DNA of 64,000 nt from Streptomyces sp. C10-9-1 (lineage in GTDB: Bacteria; Actinomycetota; Actinomycetes; Streptomycetales; Streptomycetaceae), in the NCBI RefSeq assembly GCF_024497955.1, contig NZ_JANHKP010000001.1:186001-250000 (forward strand), given 5' to 3'. This document shows, one piece after another, positions 35,709-44,767 of the stretch. Within the stretch, counting starts at the first letter, position 1; the number at the start of each line of letters is the position of its first letter. Made by a program: the position numbers and the translations under genes. The notes beneath the pieces were generated by a model. The model saw only the letters and a list, made by a program, of their open reading frames with translations, ran no database searches and was not told the DNA's origin.

Positions 35709-36394
35709 GGCGTGGTGACCAGTTTGATGCCGATTCCGCGCACCGTGTGGAGATAGCGCGGATCGGATGCCTTCTCGCCGAGTTTGCGCCGGAGCGCGGA
35801 GAGGTGGACGTCGACGGTCGGCTCCTCGAGGTACGGCTGCTGCCAGACCTCGGCGAGGATCCGCTTGCGGGACACCACCTGGTCGGCATGGGCGGCGAGG
35901 TAGGCGAGCAGGTCGAACTCGCGGCGGGTCAGCGACAGCTCCCGCCCGGCGAGGTGGGCGGTACGGGCGTCCGGGTCGATGCGCAGGTCGGCGACCCGGA
36001 GGGCGGGCCGGCGCTCCGCCTCCGCCTCGGCGGGTCCCGACCTGCGGAGCACCGCGGCCAGGCGGGCGGCGAGCTGGCCGCCGGAGAAGGGCTTGACCAT
36101 GTAGTCGTCGGCACCGGCGTTGAGCAGCCGGATGATCTCGGTGTCCTCGTCGCGCGCGGTGGCGACGAGGACCGGGACACGGGATATGCCGCGGATCATC
36201 CGCAGCACGTCGATCCCGTCCAGATCGGGCAGACCGAGGTCGAGCACCACGATGTCGGGCGGGTCCTGGGTGATCTCGCGCAGCGCCTCGAAGCCCTGGT
36301 GCGCGGTCCTGACGGCGTACCCGTGCCCCGTGAGCACCTCGATCAGGGCACCACGGATGACCGGGTCGTCCTCGACGACAAGTACGGAGGCCAT
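35705..36394 (-). CDS. OmpR-type response regulator
   Basis: 229 residues. Receiver with acidic pair at 9-10, phosphoacceptor Asp52 (VVLDLGLPDLDG), Thr/Ser in VATARDE and Lys in YMVKPFSGG. Winged-helix effector about 135-228 with LTRREFDLLAYLAAHADQVVSRKRILAEVW (short: LTRREFDLLAYLA) and HLSALRRKLGE. First gene of the two-gene operon with the kinase. It is divergent from a small secreted Pro-rich protein gene, with only 36 bp between starts, so that protein is a candidate target or accessory sensor. Confidence 0.93.
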   Translation of the reverse strand: MASVLVVEDDPVIRGALIEVLTGHGYAVRTAHQGFEALREITQDPPDIVVLDLGLPDLDGIDVLRMIRGISRVPVLVATARDEDTEIIRLLNAGADDYMVKPFSGGQLAARLAAVLRRSGPAEAEAERRPALRVADLRIDPDARTAHLAGRELSLTRREFDLLAYLAAHADQVVSRKRILAEVWQQPYLEEPTVDVHLSALRRKLGEKASDPRYLHTVRGIGIKLVTTP

Positions 36395-36430
36395 GGGCAG
36401 GCACGTTAGCCGGTCCGTCACTATGGTGTC

Positions 36431-37027
36431 GTGTCCCGTCTCCTGCGCTACGTGTTGATCTGGCTGTCCTGCACCGCGGCCAGCGTGACGGCCGTCATGC
36501 TCACCGTCCATTTCGTGGTGGGGTCGACCCGGCCGACGGCTCCGGTCGCCCAGTCCGCGCCGGGCCCCTTCCCGCCGTCGCCGTCCGCCGCGCCGTCCCC
36601 CTCCCCGTCGCCTTCCCCGTCGCCGTCGCCGTCGCCGAAGCCCAGTCCGAGCCCCCGCACCATCTCCCCTGCCCCCGCCCGCACCACGGCGGCGCCCCCT
36701 CCGCCGCCGACGCCGACACCCGTGGCGCGCACCACGGCCCCGCCTCCGTCGACGAAGCCCCCGGCCGAGACCTCGGGCGGGGGCTGCCAGGAAGGCGGCT
36801 CGGGGGTGCACACCATCTCCGCCCAGGGCGGCAAGGCCACGGTCCGCTTCGGCAGCGGCGGCGTCTGCCTGATCTCCGCCGTCCCCAACCAGGGGTTCAC
36901 CGCCAGTACGGAGCAGGACTCCCCGCAGACGCTGACGGTCACCTTCGCCGCGGAGCGGCACCGCTCGGAGATCACCGCGTCGACCGAGCCCTCCGACCGG
37001 GCGACGGTACGCGAGACGTCCTTCTGA
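36431..37027 (+). CDS. Membrane-anchored Pro/Ser-rich extracellular protein
   Basis: 198 residues. A GTG start without a ribosome site, 6 nt after CACTAT, may be leaderless. One N-terminal helix (RYVLIWLSCTAASVTAVMLTV) anchors it. About 95 residues of Pro/Ser/Thr linker, including a run of Ser-Pro dipeptides, carry a compact C-terminal domain (about 120-198) with two Cys (GGGCQEGG and GGVCLISAV) that probably pair. The DNA for the Ser-Pro run is a CCGTCG/CCGTCC microsatellite and may vary in length. Adjacent and divergent to the OmpR-type regulator. Confidence 0.82.
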   Translation: MSRLLRYVLIWLSCTAASVTAVMLTVHFVVGSTRPTAPVAQSAPGPFPPSPSAAPSPSPSPSPSPSPSPKPSPSPRTISPAPARTTAAPPPPPTPTPVARTTAPPPSTKPPAETSGGGCQEGGSGVHTISAQGGKATVRFGSGGVCLISAVPNQGFTASTEQDSPQTLTVTFAAERHRSEITASTEPSDRATVRETSF

Positions 37028-37078
37028 CGGGGGTCCCGGCGCTTGCGGGAGTGCGACCGGCCGGGTGCGCCCGGCGGG

Positions 37079-39319
37079 TCAGTGCCGGTGCCCGCGCCGG
37101 TGCCCGAGCTCCTTGAGCTCGTGCGCGGCCGCGTCGGCGACCGCGGTGTCCGGGTGGTGGCCGCGCAGCGCGGACAGCACCCCGCCGACCGACTCGGGGG
37201 CGGCACGGGCGAGCCCGGCCACCAGGGCCGCGCCGCCCCGGGGCCAGTCGGCGGCGGCCGCGTCGAAGGCGCCGAGCAGCCGCCGGGGTGCCTGCCCGCT
37301 GCCCTCCGCACCCCCGGGCTCCGCCGCGGCCGCGCGGCGGTCGGCGAGCCGCCGCTCCTCCAGCTCCTCGGCCAGCAGCAGGGCCCGCGACTCCAGCGGC
37401 ACGGCGGCGGCGTCGGCGTCCTCGCCCCGGGCGCGGAGCACCCGCAGGGCGTGCGCACCGAGCACCGGGTCGGTGAGCGCCGAGCGGAGCACCCCGTTCG
37501 GCACCCCGGCGTGGTCGAGCGCGGCGACGGCCCCGAGCAGCGCGGGTCCGCGGTGGCCCGCGTCCCGTTCCCCGGCGAGGGCGGCGAGCAGCGGCGCCCA
37601 CTCCGCGTCACCGCCGCCGCGGTGCTCGGCCCAGGCCGCGAGCGCGGCGGCGGCGACGGCCGGGGGCCAGCGCCGGGCTGCCGCCGTGGCCGTCCGCGCG
37701 TCCCAGGCGGCCGCCTCGGCCGCGTCGGGGGCCGCCACCCCGGCGCTCAGCAGGACGTGGCGCAGGACCGTGCCGCCCAGCGGGGTGAGGCCGTAGGCGT
37801 CGCCACGGCGGAAGAGGCACCCCGTGGCCCCGAGGGCGTCCACCACGGTGGCGAGGGCGCGGGCGGGGGCGGTGAGGCGGGCACGCTGGGTCTCGGTGAC
37901 CTCGGGCCGGCCCAGCAGGTCCGCGAACTCCGCGAGCGGCGGCATCGCGTACGCGCCGTCGTCGGAGGCGGAGGCCGGGACGGGCACCGGCTGCTCCTCG
38001 GCCTCCACCGCCACCTGCGCGCCCGCCGCCTCGGCGACCCGGCGGGCCACGGAGTCGGGGGTGCCGCCGCGCTCGTAGAGGGAGTAGAGCAGGTGGGCCG
38101 GGCCGAGGGACCAGTCCTGCGCCGTGTCCGCCGCGACCGCGCCGGGCCCGGTGCCGTCCGGCACCGACCCGTCCGCCGCGACCGCGGGCAGCCGCTCGGC
38201 GACGGCGGCCAGCAGGTCCGCGGCCAGCTCGGTCAGCTCCTGCGGGGTGCCGCCCTGCCACACGGCCAGCGCCGCGGGGAAGCCGCAGCGCTCGGCGATC
38301 GCCTCGATCTCCGCCTCGGCGAAGGCGGCCGGGGTCCGCCGGGGGGCGGCGCCGGGCAGGGCGCCGGCGGTGGTGCCCGGCACACCGGCCGCCACCGCGT
38401 CGGGCAGCGGGGCGGCGTGCAGCAGGGCGCGGACCTCCTCGGGGGCCGCCGCGCGCACGGGCGGCGGGAGCGGGGCGTCCCCGGCGCCGTAGTAGTCGAG
38501 GTGGTCGTCGCGCAGCCGGTCCGCGAGCTGGAGGTGGGGCAGTACCTCGGGACCGGGGGCCAGGTCGGCGTGGCGCCCGGCGAAGGCGGCGCTGAGGCCC
38601 GCTGCCGTCCAGCGGTCGGTCAGGGTGTCGGCCAGGGCCTCCAGGGCCGCGCCGAGCGCCTCGTCCGGCCGCGCGTCGGAGAGCGGCGGCGGGGGCAGCA
38701 GCGGCCCCTGCGGGCCCGGGCGGGTGTCCCGGGAGAAGGCGGCGAGGAGCAGCTCGGCGAGGCGGGCGCGGGCGGCGAAGGTCCGGCCGGACACCGCCGC
38801 CCGGCGCAGCGCTCCGGGCAGCGCGGGGCGGCTGTCGTGGGGGGCCGCGGCATAGCCGCCGAGCCAGGCGGCGACGGCCGACGGGTCGTCGGGGTCGACC
38901 CCGTCCGCGCGCAGCAGCGAGGCGTACCAGCGGTGCCAGGTCAGCCGGGCCGGGTCGGCCATGGCCTGCCGGAAGGCGGGGACCGCCGCGTCGACGGCCT
39001 CCAGCAGCCGCAGGTGCCGCTTGGCGTTGAGCCGCCCCGCCTCGTGGACCCGGTCGGCGAGCGCGTACAGCACCCGCGGTACGGCGTCGGTCTCCGGGGC
39101 GGTCGCCCACAGCAGCCCGGGCAGGTCCTCGCCGAGCACCCGGGCGACGAGCTCGGGGGTGGGCTCGGGCACCCCGGCGCGGCGGTCGGCACCGCGCAGC
39201 GCGAGGAGGCACAGCACGGCGTCCGCGGGCCGCCCGGGGAGGGCGGGAGCGCCCTCCCGGGCGGCGGCCCAGGCGAGGAAGTCGTCGAGTCCGGTGTTCA
39301 GGCCGGTGGCAGGCGTCAC
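37079..39319 (-). CDS. Large cytoplasmic protein of unknown function
   Basis: 746 residues, Ala/Leu/Arg-rich and almost wholly helical, without signal peptide, membrane helix or P-loop. It opens MTPATGLNTGLDDFLAWAAAR. The middle has repeated helical pairs, and the C-terminal third (ATGCLFRRGDAYGLTPLGGTVLRHVLL, then LRSALTDPVLGAHALRVLRARGEDAD, PESVGGVLSALRGHHPDTAVADAAAHELKELG) resembles winged-helix plus HEAT-like repeats. It ends in a His-rich tail (GHRRGHRH). I recognise it only as a conserved actinobacterial type with no assigned role. Reverse-strand frames across it are shadows. It stands alone. Confidence 0.85.
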   Translation of the reverse strand: MTPATGLNTGLDDFLAWAAAREGAPALPGRPADAVLCLLALRGADRRAGVPEPTPELVARVLGEDLPGLLWATAPETDAVPRVLYALADRVHEAGRLNAKRHLRLLEAVDAAVPAFRQAMADPARLTWHRWYASLLRADGVDPDDPSAVAAWLGGYAAAPHDSRPALPGALRRAAVSGRTFAARARLAELLLAAFSRDTRPGPQGPLLPPPPLSDARPDEALGAALEALADTLTDRWTAAGLSAAFAGRHADLAPGPEVLPHLQLADRLRDDHLDYYGAGDAPLPPPVRAAAPEEVRALLHAAPLPDAVAAGVPGTTAGALPGAAPRRTPAAFAEAEIEAIAERCGFPAALAVWQGGTPQELTELAADLLAAVAERLPAVAADGSVPDGTGPGAVAADTAQDWSLGPAHLLYSLYERGGTPDSVARRVAEAAGAQVAVEAEEQPVPVPASASDDGAYAMPPLAEFADLLGRPEVTETQRARLTAPARALATVVDALGATGCLFRRGDAYGLTPLGGTVLRHVLLSAGVAAPDAAEAAAWDARTATAAARRWPPAVAAAALAAWAEHRGGGDAEWAPLLAALAGERDAGHRGPALLGAVAALDHAGVPNGVLRSALTDPVLGAHALRVLRARGEDADAAAVPLESRALLLAEELEERRLADRRAAAAEPGGAEGSGQAPRRLLGAFDAAAADWPRGGAALVAGLARAAPESVGGVLSALRGHHPDTAVADAAAHELKELGHRRGHRH

Positions 39320-39513
39320 GTCGTGAGCGTAGGGAACCGCGGGGGCCCCGGCCCGCGGGGCCGGTCCGGGGGTACGCCGAACGGCGGAGGAAGGCGGCCG
39401 GTGCGGCGGTGCGCGGGCGGGCGGCGCGGTCCGCTCCGGGGGCGCCCTCGGCGCGGCCGGCGCCGGGCTGCCGCCGGTGCCGTGGCGCCGGGGAGGTTAC
39501 CGGCGGCAGGCCG

Positions 39514-42249
39514 TCAGGGGGCCTCCTCGCCGGGCACCGGCTGCTCGGCCCAGATGACCTTGCCCTCGTCGGTGTAGCGGATGCCCCAGCGGTCGGCGAA
39601 CTGGGCCACCAGGAACAGTCCGCGCCCGCCCTCGTCCGTGATCTCGGCGTGCCGCAGATGCGGCGACGTGCTGCTGGAGTCGTGCACCTCGCAGATGAGT
39701 GTGTGGTCCGTCCGGATGAGCCGGACACCGATGGCACCGCTGGTGTACCGGATGGCGTTGGTGATCAGTTCGCTGAGAATCAGCTCGGTGGTGAAGGCCA
39801 GGTCGTCCAGCCCCCATGCGCCGAGTCTCCCGGTGACGGCTCCGCGCATCGGCGGCACGGACGACGGGTCGGGGGCCACGTCCCAGTCGGCGACGTGGTT
39901 CTCGTCGAGCACCCGTGTACGCGCGACGAGCAGGGCGATGTCGTCCCGCGGCCGTTCGGGCAGCAGTGCGCCCAGTACGGCGTCGCAGGTCTCCTCCGGA
40001 GCCGCCGGCGCGTCTGCCAGGCGGGCGCGCAACAGCTCCAGTCCCGCGTCGATGTCCCGTTCGCGGCTCTCGACCAGACCGTCGGTGAACAGGACCAGCC
40101 GGCTGCCCTCCGGCAGCTCGCGTTCGGCCGTCTCGAAGGGAAGCCCGCCCAGGCCCAGTGGGGGGCCGCCGGGCAGTTCGGGGAACTCCACGGTGCCGTC
40201 GGGGCGCACCAGGGCGGGTTCGAGGTGCCCGGCGCGTGCCATGGTGCAGCGTCGCGTGACCGGGTCGTAGATCATGTACAGGCAGGTCGCGCCCGTGATC
40301 GCCCGGCCGCCGTCGTCGGCCTCCTCGTGGTCGATCCGGGTCACCAGCTCGTCCAGGTGCCACAGCAGCTCCTCGGGAGGCAGGTCGAGGGCCGCGAAGT
40401 TGTGCACCGCGGTCCGCAGCCGGCCCATCGTCGCCGCGGCGTGCAGGCCGTGCCCCACGACATCGCCGACGACCAGGGCGACGCGGGCCCCGGAGAGCCG
40501 GATGACGTCGAACCAGTCGCCGCCGACGCCGCCCATGCCGGCGTGGGCGGGCAGATAGCGGTGGGCGACGTCGAGCGCCTGCTGCTCGGGCAGCAGGCTC
40601 GGCAGCAGGCTGCGCTGGAGGGTGACCGCCAGGGTGTGCTCGCGCGTGTAGCGCCGGGCGTTGTCGACGGCCAGCGCGGCTCGGGCGACGATCTCCTCGG
40701 CGAGGGTGACGTCCTCACCGTCGAACGGCTGGGGCCTCCCGGACCGCCAGAACGTGACCACGCCCAGGATGTCGCCCCTGGCCTGCAGCGGAGCGCTGAT
40801 CATCGAGTGCAGCCCGTACTGGACCATCCTGCGGGCCCGGGGCGGATCCTGTTCCTGCCAGCCGGAGAAGGTCCTCATGTCGGGTTCGAGAACGGCCAGC
40901 CCGCTCTGGAAGCCCTCGGCCTGCGGAGTGGTCGGGACGAAGTCGATCAGGGCGCCCAGCGGGTAGATCGGGGCGTCGCCCCGGATGCCGGACACGGCGA
41001 CACGCCGCATCAGGTTGGAATGCGCGCCGGCGCGCCCCGGATCGTCGCCGGGCAGCACCCGTTCGAGCAGGTCCACGGTCGCGAAGTCCGCGAACTGCGG
41101 GACCACGAAGTCGGCCAGCTCCTCGGACGTCCGCACCACGTCCAGGGTGTTGCCGATCCGCAGACCGGCTTCGTACACCAGCCGCAGCCGGGCGCGCGCC
41201 GTGTCCGCCCGTCCGGACAGCTCCTGGAGCTCGGTGGTGTCGCGCAAGGTGGCGACGGTGCCCGGCGGTCCGCCGTCCTGGTCCGTCGACCGCTGGTTGA
41301 TCGCCAGCAGCCGGTCACCGGACAGGTACACCTCGTCCGAGGCCGGACGGCCGGACCTCAGCAGCTCGGTGAGGCGGGGACTGAGGCCGAGGTCCGTCAC
41401 CTGACGGCCCTCCGCCTCCGGGGGCAGGCGCAGCAGGCGGCGCGCTTCGTCGTTGGCGAGCAGCAGCCGGCCGTCTCCGGCCACGATGATCACACCCTCG
41501 CGGACCACGTGGAGCACCGCGTCGTGGTGGTCGTACATGCGCGTCATCTCGGCCGGGCCCAGGCCGTGTGTCTGACGCCGGAGCCGCCTGCTGGTCAGGC
41601 CCGTTCCCACGACGGACAGCAGGAGTGCGGCCCCGCCGGCAGCGAGCACCACGGGCAGCTGGCGGTCGGCCTGGCCGCTGACGTGCTCCACCGTGACCCC
41701 GGCGCAGACGACCCCGATGACGTCGCCCGAGTCGTCGGTGATCGGCACGATCGCCTGCACCAGCGGGCCGATGGTGCCGGTGATCCACTCGACGACCACT
41801 CCCTCGCCCTGGAGAACGGGCTCGATGGTGCCGACGAACGTCTTGCCGATCCGGTCGGGCAGGGGGTGAGTGTAGCGGATCGCGTCCTCGTTGGTCACGA
41901 CGATGAAGTCGACGTCGGCCGCCTCGCGAGCCGCCTCGGCGGCCGGCTGGAGTTCCGCCGTGGGGTCGGGGCTGTTCATGGCCTCGGTGAGGCCCGGGGA
42001 GTTCGCGAACGTCTCGGCCACGGCCAGGGACTGGTTGCGGGCCTCACGCCGGACGTCGCTCCGCGCCTGAAGAACCAGCGCGGTGACCGTGCCGACGACG
42101 AGCAGCGCCACGATCGCCACCTGGAGGATGAAGACCTGACCGGCGACGGTGCGCAGGCTCCCGGCCAAGCGACGACGTCGGCCGGCGGCGGGGGCCGCCG
42201 GATGCTGCTTGGGTCCCGGAGAGCGGCGTATCCGAATGTTCCGGACCAT
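39514..42249 (-). CDS. SpoIIE-type protein phosphatase with sensor, PAS, GAF and ATPase domains
   Basis: 911 residues; AAAGGAG lies 5 nt before the ATG. Order: membrane helix about 38-60; extracytoplasmic CitA/DcuS-like sensor (AADVDFIVVTNEDAIRYTHP) to about 190; second helix about 195-215; PAS about 235-340; GAF about 350-530; SpoIIE PP2C phosphatase about 560-770 with GGVGGDWFDVIRL, VVGDVVGHGLHAAATMGRLR and LFTDGLVESR; C-terminal anti-sigma-type ATPase about 790-905 with ELITNAIRYTSGAIG and GGRGLFLVAQFADRWG. Such proteins act in partner-switching by dephosphorylating anti-sigma-factor antagonists, here controlled by an external, probably carboxylate-like, signal. No anti-sigma genes adjoin it. 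Confidence 0.93.
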   Translation of the reverse strand: MVRNIRIRRSPGPKQHPAAPAAGRRRRLAGSLRTVAGQVFILQVAIVALLVVGTVTALVLQARSDVRREARNQSLAVAETFANSPGLTEAMNSPDPTAELQPAAEAAREAADVDFIVVTNEDAIRYTHPLPDRIGKTFVGTIEPVLQGEGVVVEWITGTIGPLVQAIVPITDDSGDVIGVVCAGVTVEHVSGQADRQLPVVLAAGGAALLLSVVGTGLTSRRLRRQTHGLGPAEMTRMYDHHDAVLHVVREGVIIVAGDGRLLLANDEARRLLRLPPEAEGRQVTDLGLSPRLTELLRSGRPASDEVYLSGDRLLAINQRSTDQDGGPPGTVATLRDTTELQELSGRADTARARLRLVYEAGLRIGNTLDVVRTSEELADFVVPQFADFATVDLLERVLPGDDPGRAGAHSNLMRRVAVSGIRGDAPIYPLGALIDFVPTTPQAEGFQSGLAVLEPDMRTFSGWQEQDPPRARRMVQYGLHSMISAPLQARGDILGVVTFWRSGRPQPFDGEDVTLAEEIVARAALAVDNARRYTREHTLAVTLQRSLLPSLLPEQQALDVAHRYLPAHAGMGGVGGDWFDVIRLSGARVALVVGDVVGHGLHAAATMGRLRTAVHNFAALDLPPEELLWHLDELVTRIDHEEADDGGRAITGATCLYMIYDPVTRRCTMARAGHLEPALVRPDGTVEFPELPGGPPLGLGGLPFETAERELPEGSRLVLFTDGLVESRERDIDAGLELLRARLADAPAAPEETCDAVLGALLPERPRDDIALLVARTRVLDENHVADWDVAPDPSSVPPMRGAVTGRLGAWGLDDLAFTTELILSELITNAIRYTSGAIGVRLIRTDHTLICEVHDSSSTSPHLRHAEITDEGGRGLFLVAQFADRWGIRYTDEGKVIWAEQPVPGEEAP

Positions 42250-42412
42250 GTTCTCCTTTCTACCATCGGTGCCGTTTCGCATCGAACGTGAATGCGATCG
42301 GCAGATGCTCCGCGAGGGGTGCGGGGGCGTCGCGTCGCGGCACGCGCGACTCCCTCCCCCCTCCGCGAGGACGGGGGCGCCCGTACGCCCCCGCGCCGCT
42401 CCGGCCCGGGGG

Positions 42413-42622
42413 TCAGGGCCGTTCCGGGGCACCCGGTTCCGCTCCCACGGCTCCTGTGCCCGTCCCGCGCCGCGGGCTCAGCAGCAGCGCGAGGAGGTCT
42501 GCCGGCAGCAGGCCCTTGTCCAGGGCGGTTTCGACGGCCCCGGTCTCCCCGGTACGCGGTGCGCGGGCACCCGGGCGCGCCTCGGCCGGGTCGGGCCCGT
42601 CGCGGTGGGCCGTGCCGGTCAT
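42413..42622 (-). CDS. Possible small protein, 69 residues
   Basis: Starts MTGTAHRDGPDPAEARPG and contains a hydrophobic helix-like stretch ETALDKGLLPADLLALLLSP. The codon positions show the expected bias (third position most GC-rich, second least), unlike neighbouring frames, which is the only evidence for it. The ribosome site is poor and there is no family match I know. It lies in an otherwise gene-free 1.2-kb interval. Confidence 0.35.
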   Translation of the reverse strand: MTGTAHRDGPDPAEARPGARAPRTGETGAVETALDKGLLPADLLALLLSPRRGTGTGAVGAEPGAPERP

Positions 42623-43455
42623 GACGCACCCGCATCGCGGGCGACGGAGCGGGCGTGCACGGCGCGCAGTGGCGCCCCTCCGCCGGCGAATGGGCGCCTT
42701 GCGGCCTCGGCGCCCTGGGAAAGCACCGGGACCGGCACCGTTGTGCGGGGAAACCGCGCGGGTGCGGCTTCGGCCGGGAGAGCGGAAATGGACGCCTCTG
42801 GAACGATCATTGCGAGCAAGGGGGTCTCCGCGGAAGGAAGAAGGTGCCGGGGATCGATTCGGCAGGAATTCCCCGATGATTCCGGCGATTTCCCTGATCA
42901 CGGAATCCCCCGGAATCGGTCCGGTAAGCAGACGGCCGCCCCCGCGTCGGTCCGGCGGCGAAAGCCCGTCCGGCCCGCGGTCTCCCGCCCCGTCCGGCCC
43001 CCGGGCCGACCGGAGGCGACGGCGCGAGGCCCGGGGCCCTCCTCCCCGGGAGAGGACCGCCGCCCTCCCCGCCCGCACACGAGGGCAACCTGCCGGCAGG
43101 CTCGGTCGCGCCCTGCGGCGAGGGCGGCGCAGGGCGCGCGCCCTCCGGTGTCCTCGTCCACCGAGAATTCGGCCATGAGAAGCGCTCCGCCCGTCGTGGT
43201 GGGGAGAACGCTAATGAGGCAGGATGCGCGGCGTCATCGCATCTGAGGAGAATCTGAGGAACGGCCGCCGGCCCGGCACGGGCATCCGGAGCCCGGGGTG
43301 CGGAAGTTTCCCGCCGGTAGGCGCATGGCGTCCGCGGTGGACAATCGATCGAATGTGTCCGCATCCCGGATGCCCTCTTGACGTCACCCGTGGAACAGGA
43401 GTGGATTCACCGCACTGTCATTTTCCGAACGACTGCCGAAAGCCCGGGAGACGGA
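42623..43455. other. AT-richer gene-free interval before the orphan response regulator
   Basis: The interval from 42250 to 43455 holds one doubtful small frame (42413-42622). From about 42780 to 42920 the base composition drops visibly (runs such as GGAACGATCATTGCGAGCAAG), which is unusual here and suggests regulatory or foreign sequence. Near the right end is a direct repeat of ATCTGAGGA. No other gene is supported. Confidence 0.5.
43241..43260 (+). promoter_or_regulatory. Direct repeat ATCTGAGGA with 11-bp period
   Basis: ATCTGAGGA at 43241-43249 and again at 43252-43260. Direct repeats one helical turn apart are what PhoB/OmpR-type regulators bind, and such a regulator is encoded about 200 bp downstream. 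Autoregulation is inferred. Confidence 0.45.
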
Positions 43456-44148
43456 ATGCGACTGCTGCTGGTCGAGGACGACAGGCACGTGGCTGCGGCG
43501 GTGTCCGCCGTACTGACCCGGCACTGCTTCGAGGTGGTGCACGCCGCCACCGGCCAGGCGGCCGTGGACGCCGTGCTCTCGACGGGCGCCGACCCGTTCG
43601 GTGTCGTCCTGCTCGACCTCGGTCTGCCCGACCAGGACGGGTACACGGTGTACGGCAGGATCCGACGATGGACCAGCGCCCCGGTGATCATGGTCACGGC
43701 CCGCGGCGATGTGCGCTCACGCGTTGACGGGCTCAACCGCGGCGCCGACGACTACGTCGTGAAGCCCTACAGCACCGGTGAGCTGATCGCCCGCATCCAT
43801 GCCGTCAGCCGGAGGGCCGCCGCACCGGCCGGTGGTGAGGCGCGGCACGAGCCCGACCTGCGGCTCGGTGCCGTACGCATCGAGCTGACCGCCCGGCGGG
43901 TGAGTGTGGGCGGCTCCGAGGTGCGTCTGACCCGCAAGGAGTACGACCTGCTGGTGCTGCTGGCGAAGCGCCCGGGAGTCGTCTTCCGCCGGGAGCAGAT
44001 CATCAGCGAGGTGTGGGAGAGCCGCCGGGAGGGGACGGAGCGCACCCTGGAAGTCCATGTGGCCTCCCTGCGGTCCAAACTGCGGACGCCCGCGCTCATC
44101 GAGGTGGTACGAGGTGTGGGCTACCGACTCGCCGCCACCGCCCCGTAG
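43456..44148 (+). CDS. Orphan OmpR/PhoB-type response regulator
   Basis: 230 residues. Receiver: acidic pair at 8-9, phosphoacceptor Asp54 (VVLLDLGLPDQDGY), Thr in MVTARGD, Lys in YVVKPYSTGE. Winged-helix output about 140-228 with LTRKEYDLLVLLAKRPG, IISEVW and VHVASLRSKL. The start at MRLLLVEDD is preceded by GGGAGACGGA; the frame upstream to 43378 is not conserved-looking. No kinase gene adjoins it: SpoIIE phosphatase upstream is divergent, and a YnfA gene converges downstream. Direct repeats upstream may be its own binding site. Confidence 0.92.
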   Translation: MRLLLVEDDRHVAAAVSAVLTRHCFEVVHAATGQAAVDAVLSTGADPFGVVLLDLGLPDQDGYTVYGRIRRWTSAPVIMVTARGDVRSRVDGLNRGADDYVVKPYSTGELIARIHAVSRRAAAPAGGEARHEPDLRLGAVRIELTARRVSVGGSEVRLTRKEYDLLVLLAKRPGVVFRREQIISEVWESRREGTERTLEVHVASLRSKLRTPALIEVVRGVGYRLAATAP

Positions 44149-44222
44149 CGCCGTCCGGCCGGGCCGCCCAAACGGGCTCCGGTGCCGTGGTGCGACCGGC
44201 GGGCGGGGCGTGGCCCCCGGCC

Positions 44223-44241
44223 CCCGCATCCCGCGTGCGGG
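44223..44241. terminator. Small hairpin after the orphan response regulator
   Basis: CCCGCA, loop TCCCGCG, TGCGGG, between convergent genes. A 6-bp stem only, so weak evidence. Confidence 0.35.
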
Positions 44242-44261
44242 CCGCCGTCCCCGGGGAGGGG

Positions 44262-44597
44262 TCAGCCGCCGCGCGGGGCGTACATGATCACGGCCATGCC
44301 CGCCAGGCAGACGAGGGCTCCGGCGATGTCGAAGCGGTCGGGGCGGTACCCGTCGGCCACCATCGCCCAGGCGAGGGACCCGGCGACGAAGACCCCGCCG
44401 TAGGCGGCGAGGACGCGGCCGAAGTCGCCGGAGGTCTGCAGGGTGGCCACCACCCCGTACAGCCCGAGGGCGACCGCGCCGGCGCCGACCCAGATCAGGC
44501 CGCGGTGTTCGCGCAGGCCCTGCCAGACCAGCCAGGCGCCCCCGATCTCGAACAGGGCGGCGAGGGCGAACAGGGCGGCTGAGCGGGCGATGGTCAC
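44262..44597 (-). CDS. YnfA/UPF0060 family membrane protein
   Basis: 111 residues with four membrane helices and the family motifs [48 protein letters not shown] and [25 protein letters not shown]. This is a small DMT-superfamily protein of no firm function, sometimes linked with export of cationic compounds. It stands alone between the response regulator and the purine permease. Confidence 0.95.
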   Translation of the reverse strand: MTIARSAALFALAALFEIGGAWLVWQGLREHRGLIWVGAGAVALGLYGVVATLQTSGDFGRVLAAYGGVFVAGSLAWAMVADGYRPDRFDIAGALVCLAGMAVIMYAPRGG

Positions 44598-44767
44598 GGG
44601 GGCCTTCCGGGTGGGAGCGGATCGCCCGGGAACTCCACCCGCGCCACCGGGGTCCCGTCAAGTCGCCGCGGCCGGGCCTCGGCGGGGCGGAGGCGGGCGG
44701 CCCGGACCGGGCCGCCCGCCCGGCCGCGTACCGCCGTCCCCGTGGGCGGCGGACGCGGGCCGCCGTC

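Noticed and set aside
36601..36650. CCGTCG-type microsatellite as a non-coding repeat
   Set aside because: It is in frame and encodes the Ser-Pro linker of the secreted protein at 36431.
37043..39577. 844-codon plus-strand frame over the large unknown protein
   Set aside because: Low-complexity Gly/Arg sequence with the wrong codon-position bias; the minus-strand frame has normal protein-like composition.
39409..42291. 960-codon open frame on the plus strand
   Set aside because: It is antisense to the SpoIIE phosphatase gene, is rich in Gly/Val/Arg/His-type shadow sequence and has no domain; long reverse frames are expected at this GC content.
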